Assembly: GCF_000154845.1 (NCBI RefSeq)
Contig: NZ_DS981486.1
Coordinates: 1-64,000, forward strand
Length of the DNA stretch: 64,000 nt
Source of the DNA: Phocaeicola coprocola DSM 17136
Lineage (GTDB): Bacteria; Bacteroidota; Bacteroidia; Bacteroidales; Bacteroidaceae
Direction: 5' to 3'
In this document: piece by piece, positions 46,090-55,317 of the stretch
Layout: each line of letters begins with the position of its first letter
How positions within the stretch are numbered: the first letter of the stretch is position 1
Made by a program: the position numbers and the translations under genes
The notes under the pieces: generated by a model
Told to the model about the DNA's origin: nothing
The model's database searches: none
The model's input: the letters and a program-made list of their open reading frames with translations, nothing else

Positions 46090-46330
46090 TTACCTAACTG
46101 TTTATTTTTTCCCTCTTTTCGGTTCCTTTCTCTGCCTGAACCGTTCCGGGATTTTATAGATGCGGTACCCGGCTGCCGGTACAGCTTCATACGACGGCTT
46201 TTCTTGCCAATTACTCTTCGTAGAAGGAAGAATTTGCAAGAAATACACTTCAAGCCGCCGGATCAAGCGCGGCAGCCTACCTTTGCATCTGAAAAATCGG
46301 ACGGTGACGGCAGAGAGGAGACCGTAGAGG
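46090..46330 (-). repeat. Leading-region leader repeat, copy 5 (ssb)
   Basis: The 5' region of ssb. Core hairpin 46203-46240 with CTTGC.AATT outer arms and CTTC-GTA-GAAG inside. It also has TACCTTTG (46274-46281), a perfect -7 box on the opposite strand, with near matches at this place in copies 1, 2, 4 and 6. The gap to 46518 includes TATAAAAGG at 46400-46408 and no gene. Confidence 0.85.
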
Positions 46331-46518
46331 TTATACATATAATTGATATAAAGGGAAGAGGGCTTCGCCCAAGTATAAGAGCAGAGGAAAAGAGAGAGGT
46401 ATAAAAGGAAACCGCCAACGGAGTTGCGGTAATTTACAAACGGGTATCGTGCCCTTCACCGACGATGTTGTCATAGGCACGATACCTTATCATAGCTTAT
46501 TTTGTCAGAACCGGTATC

Positions 46519-46965
46519 TCAAAGGGAGGAATGCAGCAAATCGCCCATCCTTTGTTCTGGCAAAGTACAAAACCCTCTGACGATAGTATCTCCGTTTACG
46601 CCTTCAAGTCCGGCGAACATTTGTAATGCGTCAAACCCTCTGTCGAACTGTTCCATGATGACGGCGGGGGCAAAATGGATAATCCCGTGAGGGTAGCTTT
46701 TCGATGTGCCAATCCACCCGCGCAAATAATCATCGAAACAGCCTTCTGCTCTTGACGCATGGAACTCTTGTGAATGGGAACTGCAAATGGTTTTACCGTA
46801 GATTTCGTCTCCTAAAATTAAAGTTCCCGTTTGCGGATTGTACATAAAACGCCGATTGGTTATTTGAAGAATATCTATGATTTCCCATTTGACATTGATA
46901 ACCATCAGGATTTTTTCAACCTGCCTTTTCATGCGTTTGCCTGTTTTACAATTTTTCTTGTCCAT
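46519..46965 (-). CDS. Unknown leading-region protein
   Basis: 148 residues from ATG 46965. The open frame continues upstream through the leader repeat, but that part is repeat-encoded and not protein-like. A basic start (KKNCKTGKRMKRQVEK) is followed by NRRFMYNPQTGTLILGDEIY and GWIGTSKSYPHGIIHFAP. Not recognised. Confidence 0.7.
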   Translation of the reverse strand: MDKKNCKTGKRMKRQVEKILMVINVKWEIIDILQITNRRFMYNPQTGTLILGDEIYGKTICSSHSQEFHASRAEGCFDDYLRGWIGTSKSYPHGIIHFAPAVIMEQFDRGFDALQMFAGLEGVNGDTIVRGFCTLPEQRMGDLLHSSL

Positions 46966-46984
46966 CACTTGTCTTTTATGCCGT

Positions 46985-47260
46985 GAAACATCTGCTTTTT
47001 TACCCTTTTTTCGATTCTTCTCTCTGTCTGAACCGTTCCGGGATTTTACAGATGCGGAACACGGCTGCCGACAGGGCTTCATACGGTGGGTTTCCCGGCC
47101 AATTACGCTTTCATGGAAAGGAAGAATTTGCGGGGAATGCACTTCAAGCCGCCGGATCAAGCATGGCAGCCGACCTTTGCATCTGGCAAACCGGACGATA
47201 CCGGCAGAGAGGAGACCGGAACAGACCGGTAAATATGATGGTAAAAAGGGAGTACGGCTT
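46985..47260 (-). repeat. Leading-region leader repeat, copy 6
   Basis: The 5' region of the gene at 46519. Core hairpin 47094-47135; outer arms differ (CCCGGC against GCGGGG) but mostly still pair, and the inner stem is CTTTC-ATG-GAAAG. The flank CTTCAAGCCGCCGGATCAAG is shared with copy 5. Confidence 0.82.
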
Positions 47261-47354
47261 TGCCTGTATAAATGCAGGGGAAGCGAAGTAGAAAAGGGTC
47301 CGGCTTGGGCGGGTCAGGCAAGGGTCTGCCGGGGCAAACATGAAAGGGATTCTC

Positions 47355-47412
47355 CTTATCCGCTCCACGCCTGAATTTCGACCGGGCGGAATGAAAGCGC
47401 GGAGCGAATAAG
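47355..47412. other. Large imperfect stem-loop in a gene-free stretch
   Basis: CTTATCCGCTCCACGC (47355-47370) and GCGCGGAGCGAATAAG (47397-47412) pair at 14 of 16 positions around a 26-base loop. It lies in a 500-base gap (47261-47782) without any gene. Candidate transfer origin, terminator or replication start; no relaxase gene is near to support the first. Confidence 0.5.
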
Positions 47413-47782
47413 AAGTATCACCGTTTGCCCTTGACGTGGCAGGTCACAAGGGAAAGATACGGAACAGAGGCGGAAAGTCCGAAACCAGCGGCATAAAGAC
47501 CGGTCGGGCTGTGGAATACCGTGTTGTTTCGACAGGTCGAAGCTCCGGCATGGAACGGCACGATCCGGGCTGCCGCCGGTTTTGAACGGCCTCCCGTACC
47601 TTTCCCTGACGACTTGTTACGGCACAGACTTTCCACTGGTTCACGGGGTTGGGAAAGCCGGCGTATAATAGGGAAACAGCCTGAAGGTAAAAAAGGAGTA
47701 ATCGTACTATAAAAGGTATCGGTTGCCCCGCAATCCGTCCGGAGGGCTTTCGCCCATCGGACAGACCACAGAGGTTATCGGC

Positions 47783-48193
47783 TTATAGTTTGGGCTTGTT
47801 CTTCGGGAGAATGGGGCAAGAAAGTATTATTCTGTAAAATGGCCCCAGCTCGGTCTTTACCGGGTCTTTCGATACCAAGAATGTTGCGCTCTCCTTGACC
47901 TTCGCTATATCCAAAATGGTCTTACAGATGTACTTATTCCTCAAACGTGTTCCTCCCCTGTTGAACTGCAGCGGAAAACCTCGCTTGTCAGTGGTTTTGT
48001 GCAGAAACCACTCTTTCGGGTTGTTTTCATCACAGCCAAACTCCAGTCGGTCGTTCATTGTGATATTCATTTCTTTTGCCAATTTGGTGGATAGATACAT
48101 GTTGCCGGTAACGCTGTTGAACCTTATGCTTCTTTTACCTACACGGTTTTCTCTTGTCCGGCAATTCTCGACGTTGTAAATTACAAATTTCAT
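47783..48193 (-). CDS. Unknown basic leading-region protein
   Basis: 136 residues, basic (MKFVIYNVENCRTRENRVG, NRGGTRLRNKYICKTILDIA), probably nucleic-acid binding judging from charge. It follows the sigma-like gene by 29 bases in one transcription unit. Family not recognised. Confidence 0.72.
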   Translation of the reverse strand: MKFVIYNVENCRTRENRVGKRSIRFNSVTGNMYLSTKLAKEMNITMNDRLEFGCDENNPKEWFLHKTTDKRGFPLQFNRGGTRLRNKYICKTILDIAKVKESATFLVSKDPVKTELGPFYRIILSCPILPKNKPKL

Positions 48194-48222
48194 TTTCTTG
48201 AATTATTTACGGGTTATACAAA

Positions 48223-48747
48223 TTACATGCTTACGTGGGCGTACCTTTTGGAAAATCCTTCGTGATTGCGGATAGTGTCGGTTATATCGCTTATTCTCCG
48301 GTGTATCGCACTTGCGGAAATGCCTGCATAGGCGGAAAGGTGTCTGTATGAACATTTCGCCTCGTACTCTTTCAGTCTGAAAAGCTCGTAGTCCGTTTGG
48401 GGATATTTCTTCTTCACAAACAGCAGTATGTCATACACCAGCTTGTCGGAAGCTGCCAGCACCTCGACGGACGGTGTTTCTTCTTCCTGCATGAGCAAAA
48501 AGAAATGTTCGTTGTCGGGGAAACAGTAACAACTATCCTTGTGAATACATTTCAGTCTGCACTTTTTGTACACGCCGAAAAAATAAGGCTCGAAGCTCTC
48601 GACAGGTATTTCCGAAATCACGACTTCCCGTTTCATCGCCAAATAGGCGTCGTGAAAGGCGTCCTCGTGCAGGTAACGTCCGAATATGTTACGCAATCTC
48701 TGATAGTTGTAAACGAACCAGTTGTCAAAAAGCGAATTTTTTTTCAT
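48223..48747 (-). CDS. Sigma-70-like regulatory protein
   Basis: 174 residues. The first half (NYQRLRNIFGRYLHEDAFHD then AYLAMKREV) recalls sigma region 2, and the C-terminal ELFRLKEYEAKCSYRHLSAY followed by AGISASAIHRRISDI forms an HTH like region 4. A cysteine pair (KCIHKDSCYCF) lies between them. It could direct RNA polymerase to element promoters, such as the leader repeats, but the similarity is weak. It begins 115 bases after leader hairpin 48862-48905. Confidence 0.6.
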   Translation of the reverse strand: MKKNSLFDNWFVYNYQRLRNIFGRYLHEDAFHDAYLAMKREVVISEIPVESFEPYFFGVYKKCRLKCIHKDSCYCFPDNEHFFLLMQEEETPSVEVLAASDKLVYDILLFVKKKYPQTDYELFRLKEYEAKCSYRHLSAYAGISASAIHRRISDITDTIRNHEGFSKRYAHVSM

Positions 48748-48767
48748 GTTTCAATTTGTTTTTAAGT

Positions 48768-48985
48768 TTTTTTTATTTCCCTCCGGTTCGAGCGATTACC
48801 GGAAAGTTCGATTCTTTTTTCTGCCTCGTCTTTGCATCACGGGGTTTGCAGCAAGGATTCCATGAAAAATACTCTTGGAATGGAATGAGAAGGAAGATTT
48901 TTCATCAGGAAAATCGAAGATGGGCCTTGAGGCAAAGTTTTGAGATGCAATCAACTTTGCGGAAAAAAGTGTCGGGCTTTACGGT
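48768..48985 (-). repeat. Leader element, copy 7, with different arms
   Basis: Core hairpin 48862-48905: the arms are ATGAAAAAT/ATTTTTCAT, unlike copies 1-6, but the middle keeps the pattern AC(T)CTT...GAAG-GAAG and the box TTTCCCTCCGGTTCG is kept near the gene. The remaining gap to 49199 has TATAAAAG motifs at 49041 and 49062 and no gene. Confidence 0.7.
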
Positions 48986-49199
48986 CGTCGGTTCGTGATA
49001 GCATCTCAATCTACAAAGGGGGGGGAAGCGAAAGCCTGCCTATAAAAGACAAGGTGTGTGGTATAAAAGGAGTGGCTGGAGGTACAAGGGGAAGATTCCG
49101 TTACAACCGGGTATGGCCGTGGCAGACCGGAAGGTGAAAAAATCCCCTGTCCGGTGTTGTAACCGAACAGAGGGAAAAGGTTAAATCTATGAATTATGG

Positions 49200-52100
49200 T
49201 CATGCCGCTTTGTCGGTGGCCTCGTGTTCGGAAAGGGCGGACTGCGTGCGTTCCGCCTCTTTCATGCTTTCGTCGATCCGATGCTGTAAAGCGTTGCACT
49301 CCTGTTTGAGCCTTGCCAACTCGTCCGCCTTGCTCCACTTGCGGGCGATGATTCCCTGCAAAGCGGGTATCTCGCTCTCCAGCTTGGCTATCTTCTGCCG
49401 TTGTTCCTCAATCATGCCGGGCAGCTTGGCGAGGGCGGCTTGCGGGTATCGGGAGGATTCCACGAAGCCCAGAGGCAATGCTCCCGATATGCCACAACGG
49501 TATTTCAGTCCGCTTACGCCCTCGACGAGGAACGTGTTGCGGTAGAATGTACCGCCCATGTCATACTCGCTGTACACCGACAGGTTCAATCCGGCATACG
49601 TGCCTATCGTACCGATTGCCCCGTTGCGGTAGGTCTTGGAAATGCGGTGCAGCTCCCGTCCGGTCTCTTCCGCCGTGGCTTGTGCGAGGTTCAACAGCCG
49701 GGTCGTCCGGTCTCCGGTGTAAGAGGTGATATATTCCCAGTCCTGCGTCATGCGTGCCGCCGCACTCTCGGCCTTTGTCATGTCTTCCCGGTTGGCCGCA
49801 ATCTTACGCTCGGCCCTGATACGGTCTTTCTTGAAAATGGCCTGTTCCTTTTCGAGCTGCATAATCTTGTTGTCGAGCTTCGTTTTCTCCAACAGGTCGG
49901 TATTTCCCGACAGGAGAGCCACGAACTCGGCGAAATTCATGCCGTTATCCTCGTCCATAGCGTCCTCGTCGATACGGCGCACAGCAATCGTACCGTTGTT
50001 AATTTGGTTGATGAACATTTGCTTGGTTTTCAACAGGTTAAATTTGTAAGCGTCGAGCGTCTTTTCCGTTCCGTAAATCACCACGTCCACGGTATTGTTT
50101 CCCCAGAGCTTAACGGTGTTGCCTTTGCGTACCGCACGACCGTTGCGCTGCTCCATGTCGGCGGGGCGCCAAGGTATCTCCAGATGATGCACCGCAACGG
50201 CCCTTTCTTGGGCGTTTACTCCCGTTCCCAACATCGAGGTAGAGCCGAACAACACCCGTACCCTGCCACTGTTCATGTCCGCAAAAAGTTTCTTTCTCGC
50301 CCGTTCGGTCTTGGCGTACTGGATAAACTGGATTTCATCGGCAGGAATCCCCATTGCCACCAGCTTGTCCTTGATGTCGCTATAGATGTTCCACTCGTTC
50401 GGCTTGTAAGTGGCAAGGTCGCTGAAGACGAACTGTGTACCACGATTGGCATTTGAACTTACATAATAATCATAAATAGTTCTTGCGCAAATCGAAGCCT
50501 TGTTGTTCGGGTCATCAGTAAACTTATCGCCCAACAGACGCATATCAAGAGACATCTTACGGGCCACGTTGGTAGCAACAAGCATTTTTGCCTTGTCGAG
50601 ATTGTCCGGCTGCGGAATATCCAACCCCAAATCTTCCCATTGTCCGCTGTGCGCAAAGGCGACGAGCCGCCCGATCATTTCCTCCTGTTGGATAGTGGGT
50701 GCATGGGAAAGGAAACGCACGTTTTTGTCCGGCACATCGAGGTTTATCATATCGGCTGTACGATAGTCGGTAATCTCCCGCAGGAACATCGCCAGTTCCG
50801 GCACTTTGATGTAAGTGCGGAAACGCTCTTTGCGCTTTATCGTACCCGTTACGTTCAGCTCGTAGTCGGCGGCCTTTTTCGTGAAGATAGCCGCCCAAGC
50901 GTCGAAACAGCTTACTTGTTGCCGTTTGAGTTCCCTTGGACGCAGATATTTGAACATCACGTACAGTTCGGTCAGCGCATTGACGACCACCGTACCCGAC
51001 AGGAACGTAGCCCCCAAGTCCTTTCCCGTGCGGCGTTGAATGTCCCGAATGGCAAACAAAAGGTTCATCGCCCTTTGCGAGCCTTGCGCATTGCCGATGC
51101 CCGCTACTCTCGTGTGGCGTGTCTGGAACATCAAATTTTTATAGCAGTGGCATTCGTCTACAAAAATGTGGTCTATGCCCATCGAACGGAAATCGATGGT
51201 ATCGTCTTTCCGGAGGTCTATCTTCATCTGCAGTTCGGCGAGCTTGGCTTCAAGGTTCTGTTTCCGGGTTTCCAGTCCTTTCTGCATCCTGCCGCTCCGG
51301 TAACGCATAGTGGATTGCTCCAGCACTTCGAGGCTGCGCTCCACATCGGCCAGTTCTTCCGAGAATATGTCGTACATGGTTTCTTCGGATTGCGGAATCT
51401 TGCTAAACTGGTCGTGTGTCAGGATAATGCAATCCCAGTTGTTGTTCTTGATTTTTGAAAACACTTCCTTGCGGTTGGCGGGGGTGAAATCTTCCTTGCC
51501 CGGATAGAGCACCTTGGCCGTGGGGTATGCCTTTCGGAATGTATCGGCAATCTCGTGTACATTGGCTTTCAGCCCGATAATGAGGGGTTTCTGCACCAGT
51601 CCGAGACGTTTCATTTCGTATGCGGCCACGCACATAATCATCGTCTTGCCCGTGCCGACCTCGTGCCAGCAGATACCGCCGCCGTTCTGCTTAATCATCC
51701 AGATAGCGTCTTTCTGTGAGGGATAAAGTTCTTTGTACGGGAACAGCTCGAAAGAGAGGCCGGGGAACGTCTGCGCCGAGCCGTCGTAGTGCGGACGCAC
51801 GTAACAATTGAAGCGCTCGTTGTATGTCCTTACCAGTTCGTCCCGGACTTCCAAAGGCTCATCGTCAAGCCACCGGTTGAAACGGTCTCTGATTTCCTGT
51901 ATCTTGGCGGCGGCCTCCTGCATGGCTTCCTCGTCCGGCACACGTATTTTGCTGCCGTTCCGGTATTCCTCTTTCGTTATCTCAGGTACGGTATCGTGCA
52001 GGGCGTGTACAAACAAGTCCTCGCCGTTGTAATTGCGCACGGAATAGGTATTGTATGCCACGGGCGAATATCCCTGCAGCCGAATCAAGTAGGTATCGTT

Positions 52101-54176
52101 CACGTCGAAATACATCACGTCCGCACCCACTCCGAATAGGTCGGAGGCGAAATCGGCGTACAGCTTCGTATCTATCCACCGCTCGCCCATGTTGATGTCG
52201 AGTTCTTCATAGGGTATCGGTTCGGGTATGGTGTTCTCCAGTGCCTTTGCGGACGCTTCGGCCCATTCTTTCTCCTTGCCTGCGAGATTCGGGAGAAAGG
52301 AAAGCGTCTCTTCCTGCTTGGCGATGATGTTTCCGGAGAGGAACTTTCCTTTGTGCTCCCATTCCCCATTGGCCGGATTGTAGAAAATTTCCCCTTGCAG
52401 GGCTTCGATGATTTCTTCTTCCTCCTTGTTCGTGGCTTGTGCCATGTAGCCCATATCGACCTTGCCGTAAAAGTTCAGGCTGCTTGCCAAGGCTTCCACG
52501 GGGGACAGCGTTACGGCGGTGTCTATCTTCTTGAAAGCTACAGGTTCACGCATAACGTCGGCTTTGAAGATGTCCCTGCCGACCTGCATTTCTATCGTGA
52601 ACACCTCCGTACCGAGGCTGTCGAGCAAGATAAACTCCTTGTTGTCGTTGTCGTGGAAAAATCCCCATTTGGCAATAAAAGCGTCGTATAGGGTGTTGAG
52701 TTGTTTACGCAGTTCCGAGCACTCCTTTTGTTCTTCCCGTTCCCTGCCGGACAGCTCGAAATACACCTTGCGTATGGGGAAATAGTCGGCGGCCCTGTCC
52801 GTATTTACCTTGCCCTCGTCCACGGGTACGAAATCAACGGCTGTCTCCGTGTAACGGCTCGACTTACGAAACCGAAGCGTACCTACCTGCCCCTCGAAAA
52901 CGACCATTGCGCCGTTCTTCATCCATGTTTCCATGTCCTCCGTGTAGGCACGTATGCCTTTGACCGTCTGCGGCTCGCCGAAAAGAGACATCTGCACGGG
53001 GGTGTTGTCCTGGCCGTGATTGGCAAAAAGAGCCTTGCGAAAATAGCGGTCGAAATCGTATTTGAGCAGTGCGGAAAGGTATTGGGACATGGCGTTTCCA
53101 TCGCCTAACCACTGGTATTTGCGGACGTACTTACCGAACTGGTTCAGCGCAATGCGACTGTCCGTGGCAAGGGCGGTCTTGGGGAGGGTAAAGATTTTGT
53201 TCGCATAGTCGGTCATCGTTCCTGCCGTGTCGACCTTTTCCTTGGAGACCTGCAAAAACATCTTCTCCCGTAACGAGAGCGTCGCCTTGCGGCTGTGCTT
53301 TTGGAATATCAAAAGGTCGCTCCCTACCTCTATGCCGCTCGTCTGCATGAAAAGGGTATCGGGTAGCCGTAAGGCCGTTATGAGGTCGGCATGATTGACG
53401 AGGTACTCGCGCACGAACTTGTTGCCCGGCGTGTCGGCAATTCCTCTCGGCGCAACGAACGCCAGCAGTCCGCCCTCGTTCAACAGTTCCATTGCCTTGA
53501 CAAAAAAGTAGTTGTGTATGGTCTTGGCTGACTGTTCGTACATGCCGCCTTTCTTCCACATTTCCGCATCGAACACCCGGAAATTGCCGAACGGGATATT
53601 CGAGGCGATAACATCGAAGCTCTCATGCTCCAGATGCTGGTCGGCTATCGTCTCGAAGCCTGCCGTTACCGTGGTCGCCTCGTCATACAGAAGCGACAGG
53701 ATAAGCCCCGTAAGACAATCTTTTTCAAAAGCGTAGCTGCGAGTGCCGGGCATGGAGACGGGCAGAAAGCCGCCAATTCCCGCACTGGGTTCAAGAAAGG
53801 TACTCATTTGCAGGCAGTTATCCTTGAATGTAGCGTGTATCTGCCGGGTTACTGCGTCCACGAGGAATTTCGGTGTGTAAAAAGCAGTCAGGACGGAGGA
53901 TTTTATACTGTTGATGACGGCTTGCCGCATGGCGTCGTCATAATAGGGATATGCGCCTATCAAGTCCTGCAGCTTGCGGATAGGCTCGGCCACATCATCG
54001 CTGACGGTATGCTCCGTTCCTATATTCAATACATCTTTAATCCCCCCGAAACCGGAATATCGGGATAATACCTCTTTCTCTTCGTCAGTGGCTTGTCGGT
54101 CGTCGATACGGACTTTCATTGCCGTTGCAATGGCTTCCACGTTTGCCACCAGTGATTTTAATTTGCTGTAACTCAT
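49200..54176 (-). CDS. Giant N6-methyltransferase/SNF2-type helicase
   Basis: 1658 residues. N-terminal methyltransferase: FLEPSAGIGGFLP (about residue 130) and SNIPFG in the place of NPPY (about 193). Helicase: Walker A HEVGTGKTM (about 840), VDECH (about 1005), FLSGTVVVNALTELYVMFKY, and motif VI EQRNGRAVRKGN (about 1347). A coiled coil ends the protein. Similar fusions are widespread on phages and ICEs, some (DarB-like) acting against restriction. It may methylate or remodel incoming DNA. It begins 101 bases after a leader hairpin (54277-54318). Confidence 0.92.
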   Translation of the reverse strand: MSYSKLKSLVANVEAIATAMKVRIDDRQATDEEKEVLSRYSGFGGIKDVLNIGTEHTVSDDVAEPIRKLQDLIGAYPYYDDAMRQAVINSIKSSVLTAFYTPKFLVDAVTRQIHATFKDNCLQMSTFLEPSAGIGGFLPVSMPGTRSYAFEKDCLTGLILSLLYDEATTVTAGFETIADQHLEHESFDVIASNIPFGNFRVFDAEMWKKGGMYEQSAKTIHNYFFVKAMELLNEGGLLAFVAPRGIADTPGNKFVREYLVNHADLITALRLPDTLFMQTSGIEVGSDLLIFQKHSRKATLSLREKMFLQVSKEKVDTAGTMTDYANKIFTLPKTALATDSRIALNQFGKYVRKYQWLGDGNAMSQYLSALLKYDFDRYFRKALFANHGQDNTPVQMSLFGEPQTVKGIRAYTEDMETWMKNGAMVVFEGQVGTLRFRKSSRYTETAVDFVPVDEGKVNTDRAADYFPIRKVYFELSGREREEQKECSELRKQLNTLYDAFIAKWGFFHDNDNKEFILLDSLGTEVFTIEMQVGRDIFKADVMREPVAFKKIDTAVTLSPVEALASSLNFYGKVDMGYMAQATNKEEEEIIEALQGEIFYNPANGEWEHKGKFLSGNIIAKQEETLSFLPNLAGKEKEWAEASAKALENTIPEPIPYEELDINMGERWIDTKLYADFASDLFGVGADVMYFDVNDTYLIRLQGYSPVAYNTYSVRNYNGEDLFVHALHDTVPEITKEEYRNGSKIRVPDEEAMQEAAAKIQEIRDRFNRWLDDEPLEVRDELVRTYNERFNCYVRPHYDGSAQTFPGLSFELFPYKELYPSQKDAIWMIKQNGGGICWHEVGTGKTMIMCVAAYEMKRLGLVQKPLIIGLKANVHEIADTFRKAYPTAKVLYPGKEDFTPANRKEVFSKIKNNNWDCIILTHDQFSKIPQSEETMYDIFSEELADVERSLEVLEQSTMRYRSGRMQKGLETRKQNLEAKLAELQMKIDLRKDDTIDFRSMGIDHIFVDECHCYKNLMFQTRHTRVAGIGNAQGSQRAMNLLFAIRDIQRRTGKDLGATFLSGTVVVNALTELYVMFKYLRPRELKRQQVSCFDAWAAIFTKKAADYELNVTGTIKRKERFRTYIKVPELAMFLREITDYRTADMINLDVPDKNVRFLSHAPTIQQEEMIGRLVAFAHSGQWEDLGLDIPQPDNLDKAKMLVATNVARKMSLDMRLLGDKFTDDPNNKASICARTIYDYYVSSNANRGTQFVFSDLATYKPNEWNIYSDIKDKLVAMGIPADEIQFIQYAKTERARKKLFADMNSGRVRVLFGSTSMLGTGVNAQERAVAVHHLEIPWRPADMEQRNGRAVRKGNTVKLWGNNTVDVVIYGTEKTLDAYKFNLLKTKQMFINQINNGTIAVRRIDEDAMDEDNGMNFAEFVALLSGNTDLLEKTKLDNKIMQLEKEQAIFKKDRIRAERKIAANREDMTKAESAAARMTQDWEYITSYTGDRTTRLLNLAQATAEETGRELHRISKTYRNGAIGTIGTYAGLNLSVYSEYDMGGTFYRNTFLVEGVSGLKYRCGISGALPLGFVESSRYPQAALAKLPGMIEEQRQKIAKLESEIPALQGIIARKWSKADELARLKQECNALQHRIDESMKEAERTQSALSEHEATDKAA

Positions 54177-54184
54177 AATTTAAC

Positions 54185-54380
54185 CTTGTTTGTTTCCCTT
54201 TATTCGGCCTGTTTGCGGCCTCCGGGATTATTTTTCTGCCTCTTGAAGGTGGCAGGGACAATCGGACAAGGCTGAAGCGAAAAAATACGCTCGACAACGG
54301 AGAGGAAGATTTTTGCGCCTCACTCGCGGCGCAGCCGGCATTGGCAAGATTGGAACGGCCCGTTACCTTCGCGGAAAAAT
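54185..54380 (-). repeat. Leader element, copy 8, before the giant helicase gene
   Basis: Core hairpin 54277-54318: arms GCGAAAAAAT/ATTTTTGCGC (9 of 10 pairs), inner CTC-GACAACG-GAG, then AGGAAG. The gene-proximal TTTCCCTTTATTCGG box is kept. From 54381 to 54612 there is no gene. Confidence 0.68.
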
Positions 54381-54612
54381 AATACCCCGCAGGTCGCTGC
54401 AAGGCTGGGCACGGAAACCGACAGCTAAAAGAGGGAGGAAAATGCGTACAAGGGAGAAAGGACGGAACGGGTATAGAAAAGGGAGAAAGCGTCGTACAAC
54501 GGGGAATGCTGCCGACAGACCGGAAATCCGGAGAAGATGGGATAAGACAAGGGAATCCTGTGCATAATCAAAAGAAAAACTTACCCCTGTAACCGATTAT
54601 AATGAATAACCT

Positions 54613-55254
54613 ATGACTGAAAAGAATACTCCCATCTTATCTCCCGAATATCTCGATTTCAGAAACGAGATAACCTCCCGCATCCGGTCGCCCCAATACG
54701 AGGCATTGAAGGCCGTAAACAAAGAGATGATCGCCCTGTATTGGGAAATCGGCAGGCGGATTACCGAACAACAAGCGGCCTTGGGCTGGGGAAAATCCGT
54801 CATGGAGAACCTTTCGCGGTACATACAAAAGGAGTTTCTGGGTATAAAGGGATTCGGTGTTTCCAACATGTGGGACATGGCCCGTTTTTATACCGAATAC
54901 CGGTCGAATGAAATTCTCCAACCGTTAGTTGGAGAAATTAGCTGGTCGAAGCACATCGTCATTCTGACCAAGTGCAAAGAGATGCAACAACGGCAATTCT
55001 ACATCTTGTCAACCAAGAAATACGGCTGGACGAAAGATGTACTTATCAACAAGATAGAAGCAAAGACCTACGAAAATTATCTGCTCGGTCAGAGCAACTT
55101 CGACATGACCTTGCCGGAGAAGATAAAGAACCAGGCCATACTTGCCCTGAAAGACGAATATACATTCGACCTTGTGGGCCTTTCGAAAGAACATTCCGAA
55201 TACGAACTGGAACAAGCGATTATAAAGAATATCCGCGCGTTCCTCATGGAGTAG
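54613..55254 (+). CDS. DUF1016 (YhcG-like) protein, truncated
   Basis: 213 residues. DUF1016 N-terminal domain intact: EMIALYWEIGRRITEQQAAL, GWGKSVMENLSRYIQKEF and GVSNMWDMARFYTEY. Full-length relatives continue after IIKNIRAFL with a PDDEXK nuclease domain, which is missing: the frame stops right after RAFLME. The cut may mark a recombination border or the element end. It may be inactive. Confidence 0.85.
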   Translation: MTEKNTPILSPEYLDFRNEITSRIRSPQYEALKAVNKEMIALYWEIGRRITEQQAALGWGKSVMENLSRYIQKEFLGIKGFGVSNMWDMARFYTEYRSNEILQPLVGEISWSKHIVILTKCKEMQQRQFYILSTKKYGWTKDVLINKIEAKTYENYLLGQSNFDMTLPEKIKNQAILALKDEYTFDLVGLSKEHSEYELEQAIIKNIRAFLME

Positions 55255-55317
55255 CGAGATATTCAGTTTTTTCTAACTGAAAGTGAGTACAGAAATGTTA
55301 TCATAGCATGGCAGAGA

